Below, piece by piece: positions 1 through 10,588 of a stretch of DNA of 64,000 nucleotides (the stretch's first letter is position 1; the number at the start of each line of letters is the position of its first letter). The stretch is from positions 48,330 through 112,329 of the forward strand of contig NW_026729294.1 in assembly GCF_030272615.1 (NCBI RefSeq), read 5' to 3'. A program made the position numbers and the translations under genes. The notes under the pieces were generated by a model. The model was given only the letters and a program-made list of their open reading frames with translations. It did no database searches and was not told where the DNA came from. Source of the DNA: Cryptomeria japonica (lineage: Eukaryota > Streptophyta > Pinopsida > Cupressales > Cupressaceae).

Positions 1-199
1 CTTAACCAACAACATGATATAATTTGTGGCTTCTCTCAGGTCTTTCTTCTCCTGCTTCAGATGAATGTCTTTAGTCTTTTTCTCCAGATCACAGGTCATC
101 TACCTAGTTCTTTGCCTAGAAATTTGGGGAGTAGAGATGGAAGTTGACATATCATCAATTATCACCATATCTTTGTTCTATTGGTTCCTCTCCAGACAA

Positions 200-1560
200 T
201 CCACAAGGGCATTCATATTTTGAGACGAAATCCTCAAGACCTCAAGATAATGTTGACTGACATTTCCCTTGCAAGATTATGCAAGGCTTTGATTTTAATA
301 ACCATTGGATTAATTGGATTTTTGAATGCATTTCAACCCTGATATTTTCCATTCTCATCAATGATAATCCTGGAAGTTATTTCCCCTCTTCGAGAGGTAT
401 TAGACAAGGAGACCCCCTATTCCCTTTCCTTTTCATTATTATGGCAGAGGCTTTGGGTAGAGCCATCAAAGACCTACACAATAAAGGTTTAATATCAGGA
501 ATTAAGATAGAAAGAGATTTTTTTGCAACATACCAGCAGTTTGCTGATGATAAACTACTATTGGGGGCAACTAACTACAAGAAATCAACTCACTTTAAGG
601 ATCTTCTATTTTCTTATAGCAGGGCTTTGAGGCAAATTACCAATCAAAAGAAATCAAAAATATATTTTTTCTCAACTCCTCTTGCAATAAAAAATAGAAT
701 TTTAAAATCTTTGGTTGTAAGAAAGCCAACCTTCCTACTTCTACCTTGGAATCCTGATTGATAAAGGCTTGAGAAATGCAAAACCCTGGGATCCCTTGAA
801 ATTGAAATTTGAGTAAAGCACCAATTTGTGGAAGGGAAAATGGCTCTCATGGGCAGAAAGATTGGTTCTATTACAAGCGGTCATCTCAGCTATCCCTATT
901 AACCTACTTTCTTATCTTGCCTTAATAGTAGGGATGAACTCTTTCTTAATTCGAAAAATAAGGAACTTCTTTTGGCAAAGCTCGAAGGAGAGGCATAGAA
1001 TAGCCCTTATAGCCTGGGATAAAATTAGTAGACCAAAAGCCTTGGGTGGTCTAGGCATTCGCAACCAGTAGCTACAAATTCAAGCTCTAGGGGTGAAGCT
1101 TGTATGGAAGATGACTAAAGATCCAATAGCCATATGGGTTAGACCTATGTATGCCAAATATGTTGTGGGTGGTGCTTCAAGTAGTTTCATAAGAATTACT
1201 AGTCTCGCTAAAGGATCTAGGATATGGAACTTCATACTTAAATGCATACTTCTAGTTGCTAACTATATCTCTTGGGATGTTCATGATGGTTCTTCATCTT
1301 TATTCTAGGAAGATTCTTGGGGGGCTTATCCAATCCTAGATAGTTTAATTTCTATACGATTCACATGGGATTGACTTAAAACAAATTGTGGTATATATGT
1401 TAAAGATTATGTAACCTTTTCTGAGGTAGACTCAAAATTTGGTTGGTCATAGAATTTTTTTTAAGGGTTTCCTCTCTCTCCTAATGAAGTGGATTAACTT
1501 TTAAATGCCACCAAGCATAGATAGTTGTTTTTTAGATATGGTAGAGACTCCTTAGTGTGA
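200..1560 (+). pseudogene. LINE (L1-type) ORF2 fragment, reverse transcriptase half
   Basis: This is a decayed piece of a plant L1-type LINE ORF2. The RT core is clear: RGIRQGDPL near 390-420, then a QFADD catalytic box near 535-550 that keeps both aspartates. One frame reads 279-761. After a frameshift near 740 the next frame gives YLGILIDKGLRNAKPWDP, then KWLSWAERLVLLQAVISAIP (from about 838), the usual post-RT region, and further homologous peptide to about 1550. Before 279 the same frame still shows a DKVDW-like stretch (D-N-V-D-stop-H-F), so the match starts by about 200 and its left end is not clear. Several stops make it inactive. It ends abruptly at 1560, where the CACTA transposon begins, and continues at 15,678. 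Confidence 0.9.
1558..1560. repeat. Left copy of 3-bp target-site duplication of the CACTA element
   Basis: TGA lies immediately before the CACTACTA terminus; TGG follows the right terminus at 15,678-15,680. Three-bp duplications are standard for CACTA elements, and two of the three bases agree. In the restored LINE frame the right copy supplies the tryptophan of RDSLV-W-TPSK, so the left copy probably mutated from TGG. Confidence 0.65.
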
Positions 1561-1625
1561 CACTACTATATAATAGAGATGTTTAAGACGTTAATTAAAG
1601 ACAAAAATTTTATTTTGTCTTAAAC
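1561..1625 (+). repeat. Left terminal inverted repeat and subterminal motifs of CACTA element
   Basis: The terminal CACTACTATATA matches 11 of 12 bases of the inverted right end. Within the next 55 bp GTTTAAGAC (1581-1589) and GTCTTAAAC (1617-1625) form an inverted pair, the type of short subterminal repeat that CACTA transposases bind. Confidence 0.8.
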
Positions 1626-2608
1626 ATGTATTTAATTATTTAAATATCTTACCTGAAGACAATATAAAATAAAGTTAATCATATCTCCATGATGATATTA
1701 CATCTTTCCTTGATTCAATAGTTCTAACCTAAAATATATTTTCCCCTATTCACGCACTCCTCTGCGACCTCTTCTATGTTGCCGAGTTTTTTTTCCCTCT
1801 TCACTCGTCTCCCTCTTCTCTGCTTTCATGGCGGCATTGGAACCCCTCTTCTCTTCTTTCGTGGCAGAATTGACATACAAATTCTATTGGCAGGAAGGAT
1901 GGGTGTCATCTCATACTTATTTACCGAGAATCAATGGAGAGGCCAGTTTGTGAAGGTAGAGGCAGTCAATTTTTAGGTAAAATTTTTTGGTGTTGGTAAA
2001 AATTTGGCAATTGAAAGCACGAAGAGGATCCTAAAGCATATGGTCTAAGTTTTATTGCATGAGTTCCTCAATCTTCCTGGCCTGGCCAAGCCCTCCAACT
2101 CTTCATTTAAGCGGAGATTGAGAACATAATTCATGGATGGGCTCACATCCTTGCTTTCAAAGGGTGATTATGCAATGAGTATTTACCATCCCTTTAAATA
2201 TTTCTTTCTACAATTACCCTGATTTGTGTGGAAGGTGCATCGGATAACATTTTGGTTGTGGATGACCTTATTTTGGCCATTTTTTTATAAATTTTTACTA
2301 AATCGCAATGTCTTATTTTAGAAATAATAGAGATAATCCAAATAACTCTAAAATTTTTTCTAAATAATAAATGACTAATTTTTTAAAACTACTAGAGAAA
2401 ATAGCCATCTTCCATTTGTTACAATTCACAAATCTAGGGGCAAAGACAAACACAAAATTGTCAAAGAGTTTGTTGTATGGGGGGCAAAAATAAATCTTCA
2501 TGATATTCTTTACAAAGATGGACATGTTTACCACCTTGGAAAGCATTGAAAGAGCTTTATATATAGGGAATCAAAGTAGATTCTTTTGTAGTAAACATAT
2601 AGTTAGTA
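1626..2608. other. CACTA interior with no recognised gene
   Basis: The stretch is AT-rich. A 66-codon open frame at 1776-1976 has no recognisable domain and I do not treat it as a gene. Confidence 0.5.
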
Positions 2609-3092
2609 ATGGCTCAATTAGTATATAACACTCAGTTTTTGGAGCTGCTGATATTTTCTGCATGTCTGTGTGAGGGTACAAAGGTTGATTACATGCAAAA
2701 TGGAGCTATGTGCCAAGGAAATTTCTAGTTGGGGACTTAGATTTAATTGAATTTCCTCTAAACTTAGAGTACTTGGAGGCTGAGTTCTTTCTATTTGGAG
2801 ATCTTGGGTATGGGCTAGATAAAGTTTCACCAGAACTACCTAGTCAAGGACCTTCACCTATGGGCGACATGAAATACAATCTGAGCTTTTTTGTCCATGA
2901 TATAATTCTAGAATTCACTTTCTAGGAGGTTGGTCACCCGAGGTGAGCTTGCATCATAGAATTTATATTTTTTTAATGAGAATCATTTCTATGAGCTCTT
3001 TCTATAGTATTTTTCATCAGGGAAAAGAAGCCTAAGCTCCATGATATGTCTCGCAACATGGATAACATTGGGGAAAAACAATTTGTTTATAC
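2609..3092 (+). pseudogene. Captured fragment of a desiccation-related protein gene (PCC13-62 family), exons 1-2
   Basis: From 2710 to 2942 the sequence encodes GDLDLIEFPLNLEYLEAEFF, then LGYGLDKVSPEL and, after a TAG at 2923-2925, EVGHPR. This is the signature N-terminal part of the plant desiccation-related PCC13-62 proteins (ferritin-like domain, usually extracellular or stress-induced). The ATG at 2609 starts a hydrophobic leader-like stretch (FLELLIFSACLC) and NGAMCQGN, then a frameshift near 2735. A GT donor at 2943 and an AG acceptor at 3019-3020 bound a 78-bp intron that is phase-compatible, and the next codons (KPKLHDMSRNMD) are a plausible exon 2 start. Retained introns mean capture at DNA level, not a retrocopy. 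It is broken by the frameshift and stop. Confidence 0.85.
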
Positions 3093-3494
3093 GTTTCATG
3101 TATATATGTGCTATAATTATTTCTAAAATACATTGTGTTAGAAAATACAATTCATAACAGAATTATACTTGTTCTATGTACATGTCAGGAAAGAGTAGTA
3201 AACATGTTTGTTAATCTTAGTTTAGTTTTTTGTCACTAGTCTTTTTTGGGGGTTAATATTGGTTATAATTTCTTTTGGATTAGATTATACCAGAGAATAC
3301 AATTCATAATTGAATTATATGTTTTTTTTGTGCGTATCAATAAAGAGCAATAGAGTTGTCTGTTGAACTTAATTTTCTCTCATGAGTCAGCTTTAATTTG
3401 ATGTCAATCATATTCAATTTGTTGTCCAATTCTTTGATAGAATTATATCATGATTGCTAAGATTATTTGATATATATATATTGGACATACTTTA

Positions 3495-3566
3495 GATGTC
3501 GATGATGATATGGTGGTGCCAAAAGAGGAGGGAGCTAAAGGAAAAGTGAGTGGCAACATCCTTGCA
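3495..3566 (+). pseudogene. Desiccation-related protein gene, C-terminal exon fragment
   Basis: The peptide MVVPKEEGAKGKVSGNILA matches the conserved near-C-terminal block of PCC13-62-type proteins (LVVPK..GAEGKV.GN.LAGDEYS). The frame departs from the family directly after NILA, so the GDEYS part is lost. It lies about 400 bp after the exon 2 remnant and on the same strand; the central exons of the gene are missing. Together with the upstream fragment it indicates one captured gene with an internal deletion. Confidence 0.75.
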
Positions 3567-3613
3567 TTGAGTATGGGTACGAGTGGCAACATCCTTGCAT
3601 CATTAGTTAATTT
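3548..3613 (+). repeat. 33-bp direct duplication at end of captured exon
   Basis: GAGTGGCAACATCCTTGCAT is present at 3548 and again at 3581, an offset of 33 bp. The duplicate starts in the last coding block of the captured gene and sits where the frame departs from the family sequence. Confidence 0.75.
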
Positions 3614-5550
3614 ATTTTATGGGAAAATTTTTGTTCTTCAGTATCAAAAAAATATTCTCAATTGCCATATCTTCATATTTTTCTGGCCCTTACCAATTTT
3701 ATGGCATGCTAATTTTTAGCCAACATTTCAGAACATTTTTATCAGTTCATAGCATCGTTTATATATTTGAGGAAACAATATTGATACCATACGAAAGAGG
3801 GGACAATTATGGAATGAGTACTTGCATTATAGGTTTATGTTCTTAACAATAATCATATTATAACAATTTATTTGTTTCTTTATAAGAAAATTGTTGGCAT
3901 GTTGGATGGAAAATAGCTAGCATGTTGGATGTTGTTTTGGTGATTTTTAATATTGAAATAATCAGAAATATGGGAACATTAATATTATGATTATAATTTA
4001 AGGAAGAGGAAAATAGATTTAACAAATGATGTTTCTTATGATATGGTTTAGCAAAAAAAAATTTACTAGTACACTTAAAGAAGCAGTATGGAGGAAAGTG
4101 TTGAGATAATGGTGTACAATTTTTGTTATATTTGCATTCCATCTAGTACCCACACAGTTCCATTGTTTTGGCAGACATTTAGAGAAAAGATTTTTATTCC
4201 ATCTCTACTCCCTGCATCCCAAACTATTCTCTTATTACTAGTTATTCCTCTCATCGCACACTCCACCACGATATGAGGACTAGTGTTTTGACAACCCTCT
4301 CTTTGGATATAATAAGTAGAGTTTAAATAGTTGATAAATTATCTTTTGACAAAAAGAGTTTAAATTTGAAACTTAAAGGGTTGAAGTTAAGATAATGAAA
4401 ATGAGGTAGACCTGATCCAAAGGTGCATATTAGATCTTGGAAAAGGAATTGAAAATTTATGACTTCATAATATTTCAAGTAGAGGATGAGATATTTGGGG
4501 TCTCTTTTTAAATTTTGAATTTGAAACTTTAAAATTTATGCTTGTGAAAAATATATTGGCATCTTGATGATAACTAGTACAAATTTAGAGGGAGTGATGT
4601 TGTTAATTGTGGGAGAACTAATACCTTGTGATGGTTGGCATGCTACCTTGGGAGGAGTTTGGATGCATCAATGAGGAAGTGAAGGATCTTTGATCAAACA
4701 AGTGGTATGCATACTTTCTAGTAAATCATATCCATTAGGGATGCCTTTATTCAAGATTTTGATAACTTACTGCTACTAATCTTGGTTCTGCCATTCAGAT
4801 CTCATAAGCTATATCACCAACCATCAAGTCATTCAAAACACAAATATCCAACATACCCAAAAACTTTGAAATGAGAGTTTCCAGTTGATGGTGCAGATAG
4901 GTATATTCAGTTCTAGATTTCCTAATATACATTAGTATAATTATTACAAGTAATTGCATGAGTTTAAAATGCCTAGCTAGAGATATTGATGTGTGAAGAA
5001 GTGTAGATTTAGAAGAGTCATTGTTATGTTCAGAAATCTATTTAAAGGTGCAAAATTCAGAGCATATTTATCTTTAGTTTCTCCCTAGTTTGTAAGAGGT
5101 CAGAACTATCTCAATTATATGGCAGCAATTGTATTTGATTTGCAAAATGTGTGTGAAATCTGAGTTTAATAGTAATAACCTATGTATGAATGATGCAATT
5201 TCTGAAGAATGATGGTTGATGACACATCTTCTGATCTAGAGATATATATACTCATACTTATTTTTAAAATTATGAGCTCCAACTTCTATAGTGTATGGAT
5301 TTTCGTGACAATAAACAATGTTAGGTTTGGACTGTTTAATAACTTTGTTTTCAAAATTAAAGTTGCAGATTTCATTCTCAAAATTTCACCTTGACTTTCA
5401 TTAATGAATGTATGTCCTTTGATAGTAGAATAACTACTTAAGTATAACAAATATCAATCTTTAGATCAACTCAACAAAATTAATAGACTTGCCTATATAA
5501 GGACTACGTAGGGTCATAGGCCCTATAGGAGTATTAGACTACCCTGCATT
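3614..5550. other. CACTA interior with no recognised gene
   Basis: The sequence is AT-rich. Short open frames on both strands (about 60-95 codons) have low-complexity or hydrophobic composition and no domain I recognise. Confidence 0.5.
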
Positions 5551-5710
5551 ACATGATTGTATCTTACCAAAATATTGTTCTTGTAATTACATAGCATGAT
5601 TACATGACTGTATCTTACCAAAACCTTGTTCTTGTTATTAAATAGCATATTTACAAAAAGGTGTTCTTGTTGTTACATAGCATGGTTACATGATTGCATC
5701 TTATTAAAAC
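5551..5710 (+). repeat. Degenerate tandem repeat, about 51-bp unit
   Basis: Units starting ACATGAYTGTATCTTACCAAA and continuing with TTGTTCTTG and TACATAGCAT recur at 5551, 5602, about 5652 (shortened) and 5688 (partial). The spacing between the first two is 51 bp. Confidence 0.75.
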
Positions 5711-6604
5711 ATTAACTTTAAAATATAGATAAAGAGTAAAGTCTCATGTAGTATATCTAAACGTATCTAAAACTGATTAGAGAAACAAAAACACATATTG
5801 CATAAGATTAAAGACTGCTTATGTATTTATGATTTCACTGTAGTGATCAAGGGTCCCACAACCTAATGGGGGGTAAATATCTGAGAACTCAATGTTGGAT
5901 CTTCAACTTGGGTAGCATGGTCTTCAGTGTCATTAATGTGCACTCTAGCTTCTCCTTTTGCATCATTTCATTTCTTGTGCTTTAGAGGAGACTCTTTGTC
6001 ATAAGAAAAATAAAAAACACATATTGCATCAAGTCAAATAAAGCTTAACATGTTCCATTTTTTTATAAATTTGGCATCATTATTATGTAATAAAACATTC
6101 ACAACCTGTACTTACCAAATTTGCAAAAGAAAACCTTTTGACCTTAGGAATCATCCACAATGTTTGACAAAATGTGTAAGAGGAGGAATTCATGATTTTG
6201 GTGAAAATTTAGAGGGGTTCTTACAAAGGTGGCTAAGATACACCCCTTTTATGTATGTTGATGATTGAATCGCAATCATAACTTAAGTTACAATCCACAC
6301 CATCAACAAAAAAATTAATATTATGAGACACCTCAAGTGAAGAACCATTTTTTTCAAATTGTCTCTATTTCATGTTTGGCAATCTATTATATCACATGTA
6401 CTACTGAAATCTGGTATATGACACATTTCATATTCCTTCTCAATCACTACAATGACATTTCTTTGTGACCCAACTAAAACAAATCTTTGAGAGAGATAAC
6501 ACATCTTACACCAAAGAAAAAGGTAGTCACATTAGCACCATCTTCACAATCATCAAGGGAAAGTTCTTTAAACTTAAAAACCATAAACTTACATTTGTCT
6601 CAAC
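5711..6604. other. CACTA interior with no recognised gene
   Basis: I found no coding homology here. A 72-codon frame at 6050-6268 is unassigned. An open frame beginning at 6487 is a chance fusion of flanking DNA to the retroposon that starts at 6619. Confidence 0.45.
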
Positions 6605-6618
6605 AACCGTATCACCAA
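6605..6618 (+). repeat. Left target-site duplication of nested retroposon
   Basis: AACCGTATCACCAA here and AACTGTATCACCAA at 7416-7429 match at 13 of 14 bases. They flank a segment that ends in an A-run, as expected for LINE-mediated insertion. Confidence 0.85.
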
Positions 6619-7415
6619 AGCAAGGCCCAAGATGGCTTCCATCTGGATATTGACCTTTGTTTTAAAAATGACATAGATAGCTTCAACAAGGTTTTCCTTT
6701 GGGTTCAGATGGAAGTAACAAGCATAAAACCTAAGCAAACCCAGGAAGCCATCAAAATTGAGACTTTAGAAGATATTGGCACTGGTAAATTTAGCTCCCT
6801 CCCTGATTTTTTAAGTGAACTTACAAAAGCAATCAGGAATGCTAAAGAGATCATTAATGCCCAACATAATAGCTTCCAAATATTGTAGAACAGAGCTGGG
6901 GCTACTGAAAAAAAGATGGAAGGGTTTGAGAATAAGCTTAAAAAGATTGAGGAGTAGAGTCATAAGACCTTATAGGCTACTTTTGCAAGAATGAAGGTTC
7001 TTATAAGCAAGCTTGATATTGATCAAGGCAAAAATGCCTTTGGGGGAATCACTAAGGTGAAGGAAGTCACCCCTTAAGATAAGGAGACCGGTCATTGTAG
7101 AAGAACTCGTGCGAGAACCATAAAAAATCAAAGCCAAAGTAGGGAAATTGAGGAAATTAAATGGAATGTTGAGAACATGGAGCAACTAGAGCAGGAAGTT
7201 GCTGAGCTGCTTAAAAAATTTACCTAGCCTTGGCTTTTTCTCTGATTTGTCCTATTTGTTGTCTTTCTGTTGCTGGCCTTTTGTTTGCTAGTCAGATGTC
7301 TTTTCTATGTTTGATGTCTCTTTCTTTTTTGTAGTTCTTTAATGGATATCTTTTGATCTTATGTTGTAATGGGTTTCGGGAGCCCATCAAAACATGTTTT
7401 CCCTTAATTAAAAAA
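6619..7415 (+). mobile_element. Poly(A) retroposon (797 bp) nested in the CACTA element
   Basis: The segment is bounded by a 14-bp target-site duplication and ends TTAATTAAAAAA. Just before the tail is GGGTTTCGGGAGCCCATCAA (7371-7390), closely related to the end of the retroposon at 27,311-28,977, so both were probably moved by one LINE machinery. The 5' two-thirds is protein-like in one frame: KAIRNAKEIINAQ near 6826, MEGFENKLKKIEE near 6916, and EIEEIKWNVENMEQLEQEVA near 7148, a heptad-rich coiled coil with several stops. No RT, endonuclease or RNase H is present. It may be an ORF1-plus-3'-end LINE derivative lacking ORF2 or a processed copy of an unknown gene. Confidence 0.75.
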
Positions 7416-7429
7416 AACTGTATCACCAA
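7416..7429 (+). repeat. Right target-site duplication of nested retroposon
   Basis: AACTGTATCACCAA directly follows the A-run of the retroposon and repeats 6605-6618 with one C/T difference. Confidence 0.85.
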
Positions 7430-9985
7430 GTATAGTCACATCAAAATCATTCTCATGCAAACAAACAATAGCAACTTCATTATCAATAACAAGTACAAAG
7501 AAAGATAATACATCAAACAAGAACAAGTTAAAGCACTAGTTTATTTGACTAATCTTCCTCTTTATCCATCTTGTAATAAAACAAGGTCACACTCTTTAGC
7601 CTTAGCAAAATTTGATATTGTACTTACCTCATAGGTTGTAGACATTTGGTTGCTACTTACAACATGCTTTTTACAAGTAATAAATGCAATTCAAGATAAT
7701 AATTTTGCGGTATAATAACTGCTCACTTTTTCAATAGGATCAAAGCATGCATAATCCTACTACAAGCATGTCAATTTGAAATCTTCCCACACTAAATTAA
7801 CAATAGGAATTTTGTTGAGTGATCTATAGGACTTTTAAAGTTTGTAGCATTAAAGATCTATATGACTAACAATGCCTCTCATGTGTTGCTAACCATGATC
7901 TCACTTAGTGGTAACTGAGAAAAACATCTTCATTATCTTTTAATACCTTCTACGCTACTATTATGACTCAAGGTTCTCTTTCTACATTGTTTGCAGACTG
8001 CTCTATGAGTGGATTATGACTGCACTTCTGATTTAGGACCCTATGATCTTAATGATAGTCAATATATTACTACACAGGGAGTTGTGACTGATCTATCCCT
8101 TTACGTAGAGCCACCCTTAGGAGTGATTCGATGACCATATTACCTACGTACATAATTTCTATCATACATGCTACCTTAAGATTGATCGATTAGTTTGTTC
8201 AACATTTCCCTATACGACTTTTTGGATTTTAAAATACACAATAAAGAAAAGGTAAGCAAATCAAATAATGTGTTGGATTTTTCTCCTTTGCAATTCTATG
8301 TTGGTACATGCCATTATAGATTTTGCTTCATTAACCTGTTGTCCCAAATCATTTTGGTAAATGTGCAGGTTTTACTTGATATTTCATATTTCTTTGAGCA
8401 TTAAAGAAGGGAGTAGGTCTTTTCAACTACAAAGACATATTCGACTATGCCCTTGTCCTTCTTTAATAGCAACAACTCCATATACCATATACAAGATTAT
8501 TGTAGATCAGATAGATACCAGGATTTTTGAGACTACTTCTCCTTCCATGGTAATTTTCTTTGATTGAATGGGTTTTAAATTAGTTGCTTTGTTTGTTTCA
8601 TGGCTATGTGAAAATTTTAATTTTTTCCATTTTCTGCGATAACAAGTCAATTACTCCTCTTTAGCTAATATACTTTTAATCAATGTATTTCAGGTTATTG
8701 TACCTCAACAATTATATTAGGCTATTTTATTGGTGTCAGTACAAAATGGAAGACCAGGTATCTATTTTTTGGTTTTGATCCTTTCAGTATCATTTTTAAT
8801 TAAATGAAACACTACCTAGGATTAATTAGGTAGCACATAGAGTAATATTTCATATCATTTTTTGATGGAAATATTGGACTAGTTAGTGATAAAAAAACAT
8901 ATGTTTTAGATTAGTTCACACAAATTATGGAATTCCTTTGTGACATCACCGAAACCCTCCAAATTAGAAAACACCTTGAAAACATCTTACCACAGTACTA
9001 CACTAGGGGCAATGTAATGACGACAATTAATTAATGTTTGTAGTGTAACGATAATAGTGAAATTTTAAAAAATAGGTTAATTTCTTTGGTTAAAGTAAAT
9101 TATGATCTTCACCAATGGGATATGGATTCAAGCACCTCATGACATAAGGGTTGAGTGAGAGACTTTGATTATAAAACTATTGCGAAGATGGTGTTTAGTC
9201 ATGGTCATATGATGAGACGGACCTCCAAACATACTATCCTTTTTTTTGCTATAAGGTTATGCTAAACAATGATAGAAATAATTGTAACATATTCTCTCAA
9301 GATACCAAGAGGACACACTAGCATTCAGAGTAGGTTATTGTTCTTCATTTTTACCCTACATTTGTCTCAATACAACCTTTTGAAAACCTAAATTTTCATC
9401 TTTCATGTAGTTTTCACATGGTACTACTATAAGAACAATATCCTCAACCTCTAATTTTGGTGCTACGCATCTATATTACAAATGTCCAGTAAAGGGTTAT
9501 CCAAGAATAAGAAATTGCACTTAAAACCCCATCTCTTCAAAGTTCAAAATTGTTTATCACTTTGTGAGCTAATAGACTATATATAAAATGATTAAAAGTT
9601 TTCCCATTTTGTGTATCTCACCTTAAAGCCATATTTTCAAAGTTTTAAAATTCTTAAGATGTAACATATCATGCACCTAAGAGTCATTTCTCTTCATAGA
9701 GAAGCAATACTCAAGTTATAAGTCATACTCTTATTGTTGATAGTACATGGTGCATTCAAGGAAATAGCACATCATCATCATCTAAATATTCAGATGAATG
9801 AGTAGTAAGACCTACTCTAGGGATAGATGAATACTTCAATGAAATGGTATATTGCACTTTTAATAGGTGCCGAAATAGGAAACTAAAGAAGAAACGACTT
9901 GTTGGTATCCATAGATTGAACTATGGGGTTTATATAGAAGATGTAAACTATAATTAACAAATTATTATTCTTATAATAAATAAAG
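7430..9985. other. CACTA interior with no recognised gene
   Basis: AT-rich sequence with only short open frames (68-69 codons at 8195-8404 and 8361-8567) that have no recognisable domain. I see no tandem structure or termini of another element. Confidence 0.5.
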
Positions 9986-10234
9986 GTGCACATTATTCAA
10001 TACATCATCATTGATCATTTGAATTGGTTTTTTGATAAAGAGTCACTTCTAGTTCACAATATTCTTGAAGAACCAACGGATGTCACCGATGATAGTCACT
10101 CTCAAGATCAAGAACAATACACATTTATAAATGAAGACAATTTGCAGATAAATGAGGCTAGTGTTAATGAATTCATCCAAGTCTTCTACACATCTTTTGA
10201 AGAAGTTATTGATTCCCCTATCTCAGTTGGCTAG
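9986..10234 (+). other. Unassigned 82-codon open frame, no ATG start
   Basis: The frame opens at a GTG and reads an acidic stretch (HNILEEPTDVTDDSHSQDQE). No family is recognised. It overlaps the end of a decayed minus-strand reading frame. It could be a piece of a lost transposase or of captured DNA; nothing decides between them. Confidence 0.25.
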
Positions 10235-10588
10235 GTCTCCATACATTGCATGCACATTTGTCAAGGCATCTGCAATCATCATTTGATAAAATTCACTTAT
10301 GTTTTGATCGATGCCCATACCATAGTTTGGGACCTTCATTTTCATATGCCTAGAGAGGATGTTCAACAAGATTGAGGTTATTTGGCTTTGCACCTACAGG
10401 GAGGTGCATTTGCTGAAAGTTTTTGTTTCTTTTTTGAATTCATTTGTTGCAAATTTCACTAGTTCATGATACGACATCTTTGTCAAATAGTTTGCAACCT
10501 TCTCCATTTTCTAGTTCTTAGAAATCTAAATCATTTCAAGAAATTGAACTTGTGTATAGCTGCAATCATTATTTTGACGAGACCCCAT
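10223..10588 (-). pseudogene. Decayed reading frame of unknown function
   Basis: Read on the minus strand from an ATG at 10,588 to a TGA at 10,223, one frame of 122 codons gives coherent protein-like sequence (MGSRQNNDCSYTQVQFLEMI, MEKVANYLTKMSYHELVKFA, and MIADALTNVHAMYGDLAN at the end) with only three internal stops and no frameshift. The composition and start resemble the N-terminus of a retroelement gag-like or host protein, but I do not recognise it. Confidence 0.4.

Noticed and set aside
6487-6888. 133-codon ORF as a real gene
   Set aside because: Its first 44 codons are outside the retroposon; the frame is fused across the insertion boundary at 6618/6619 by chance.
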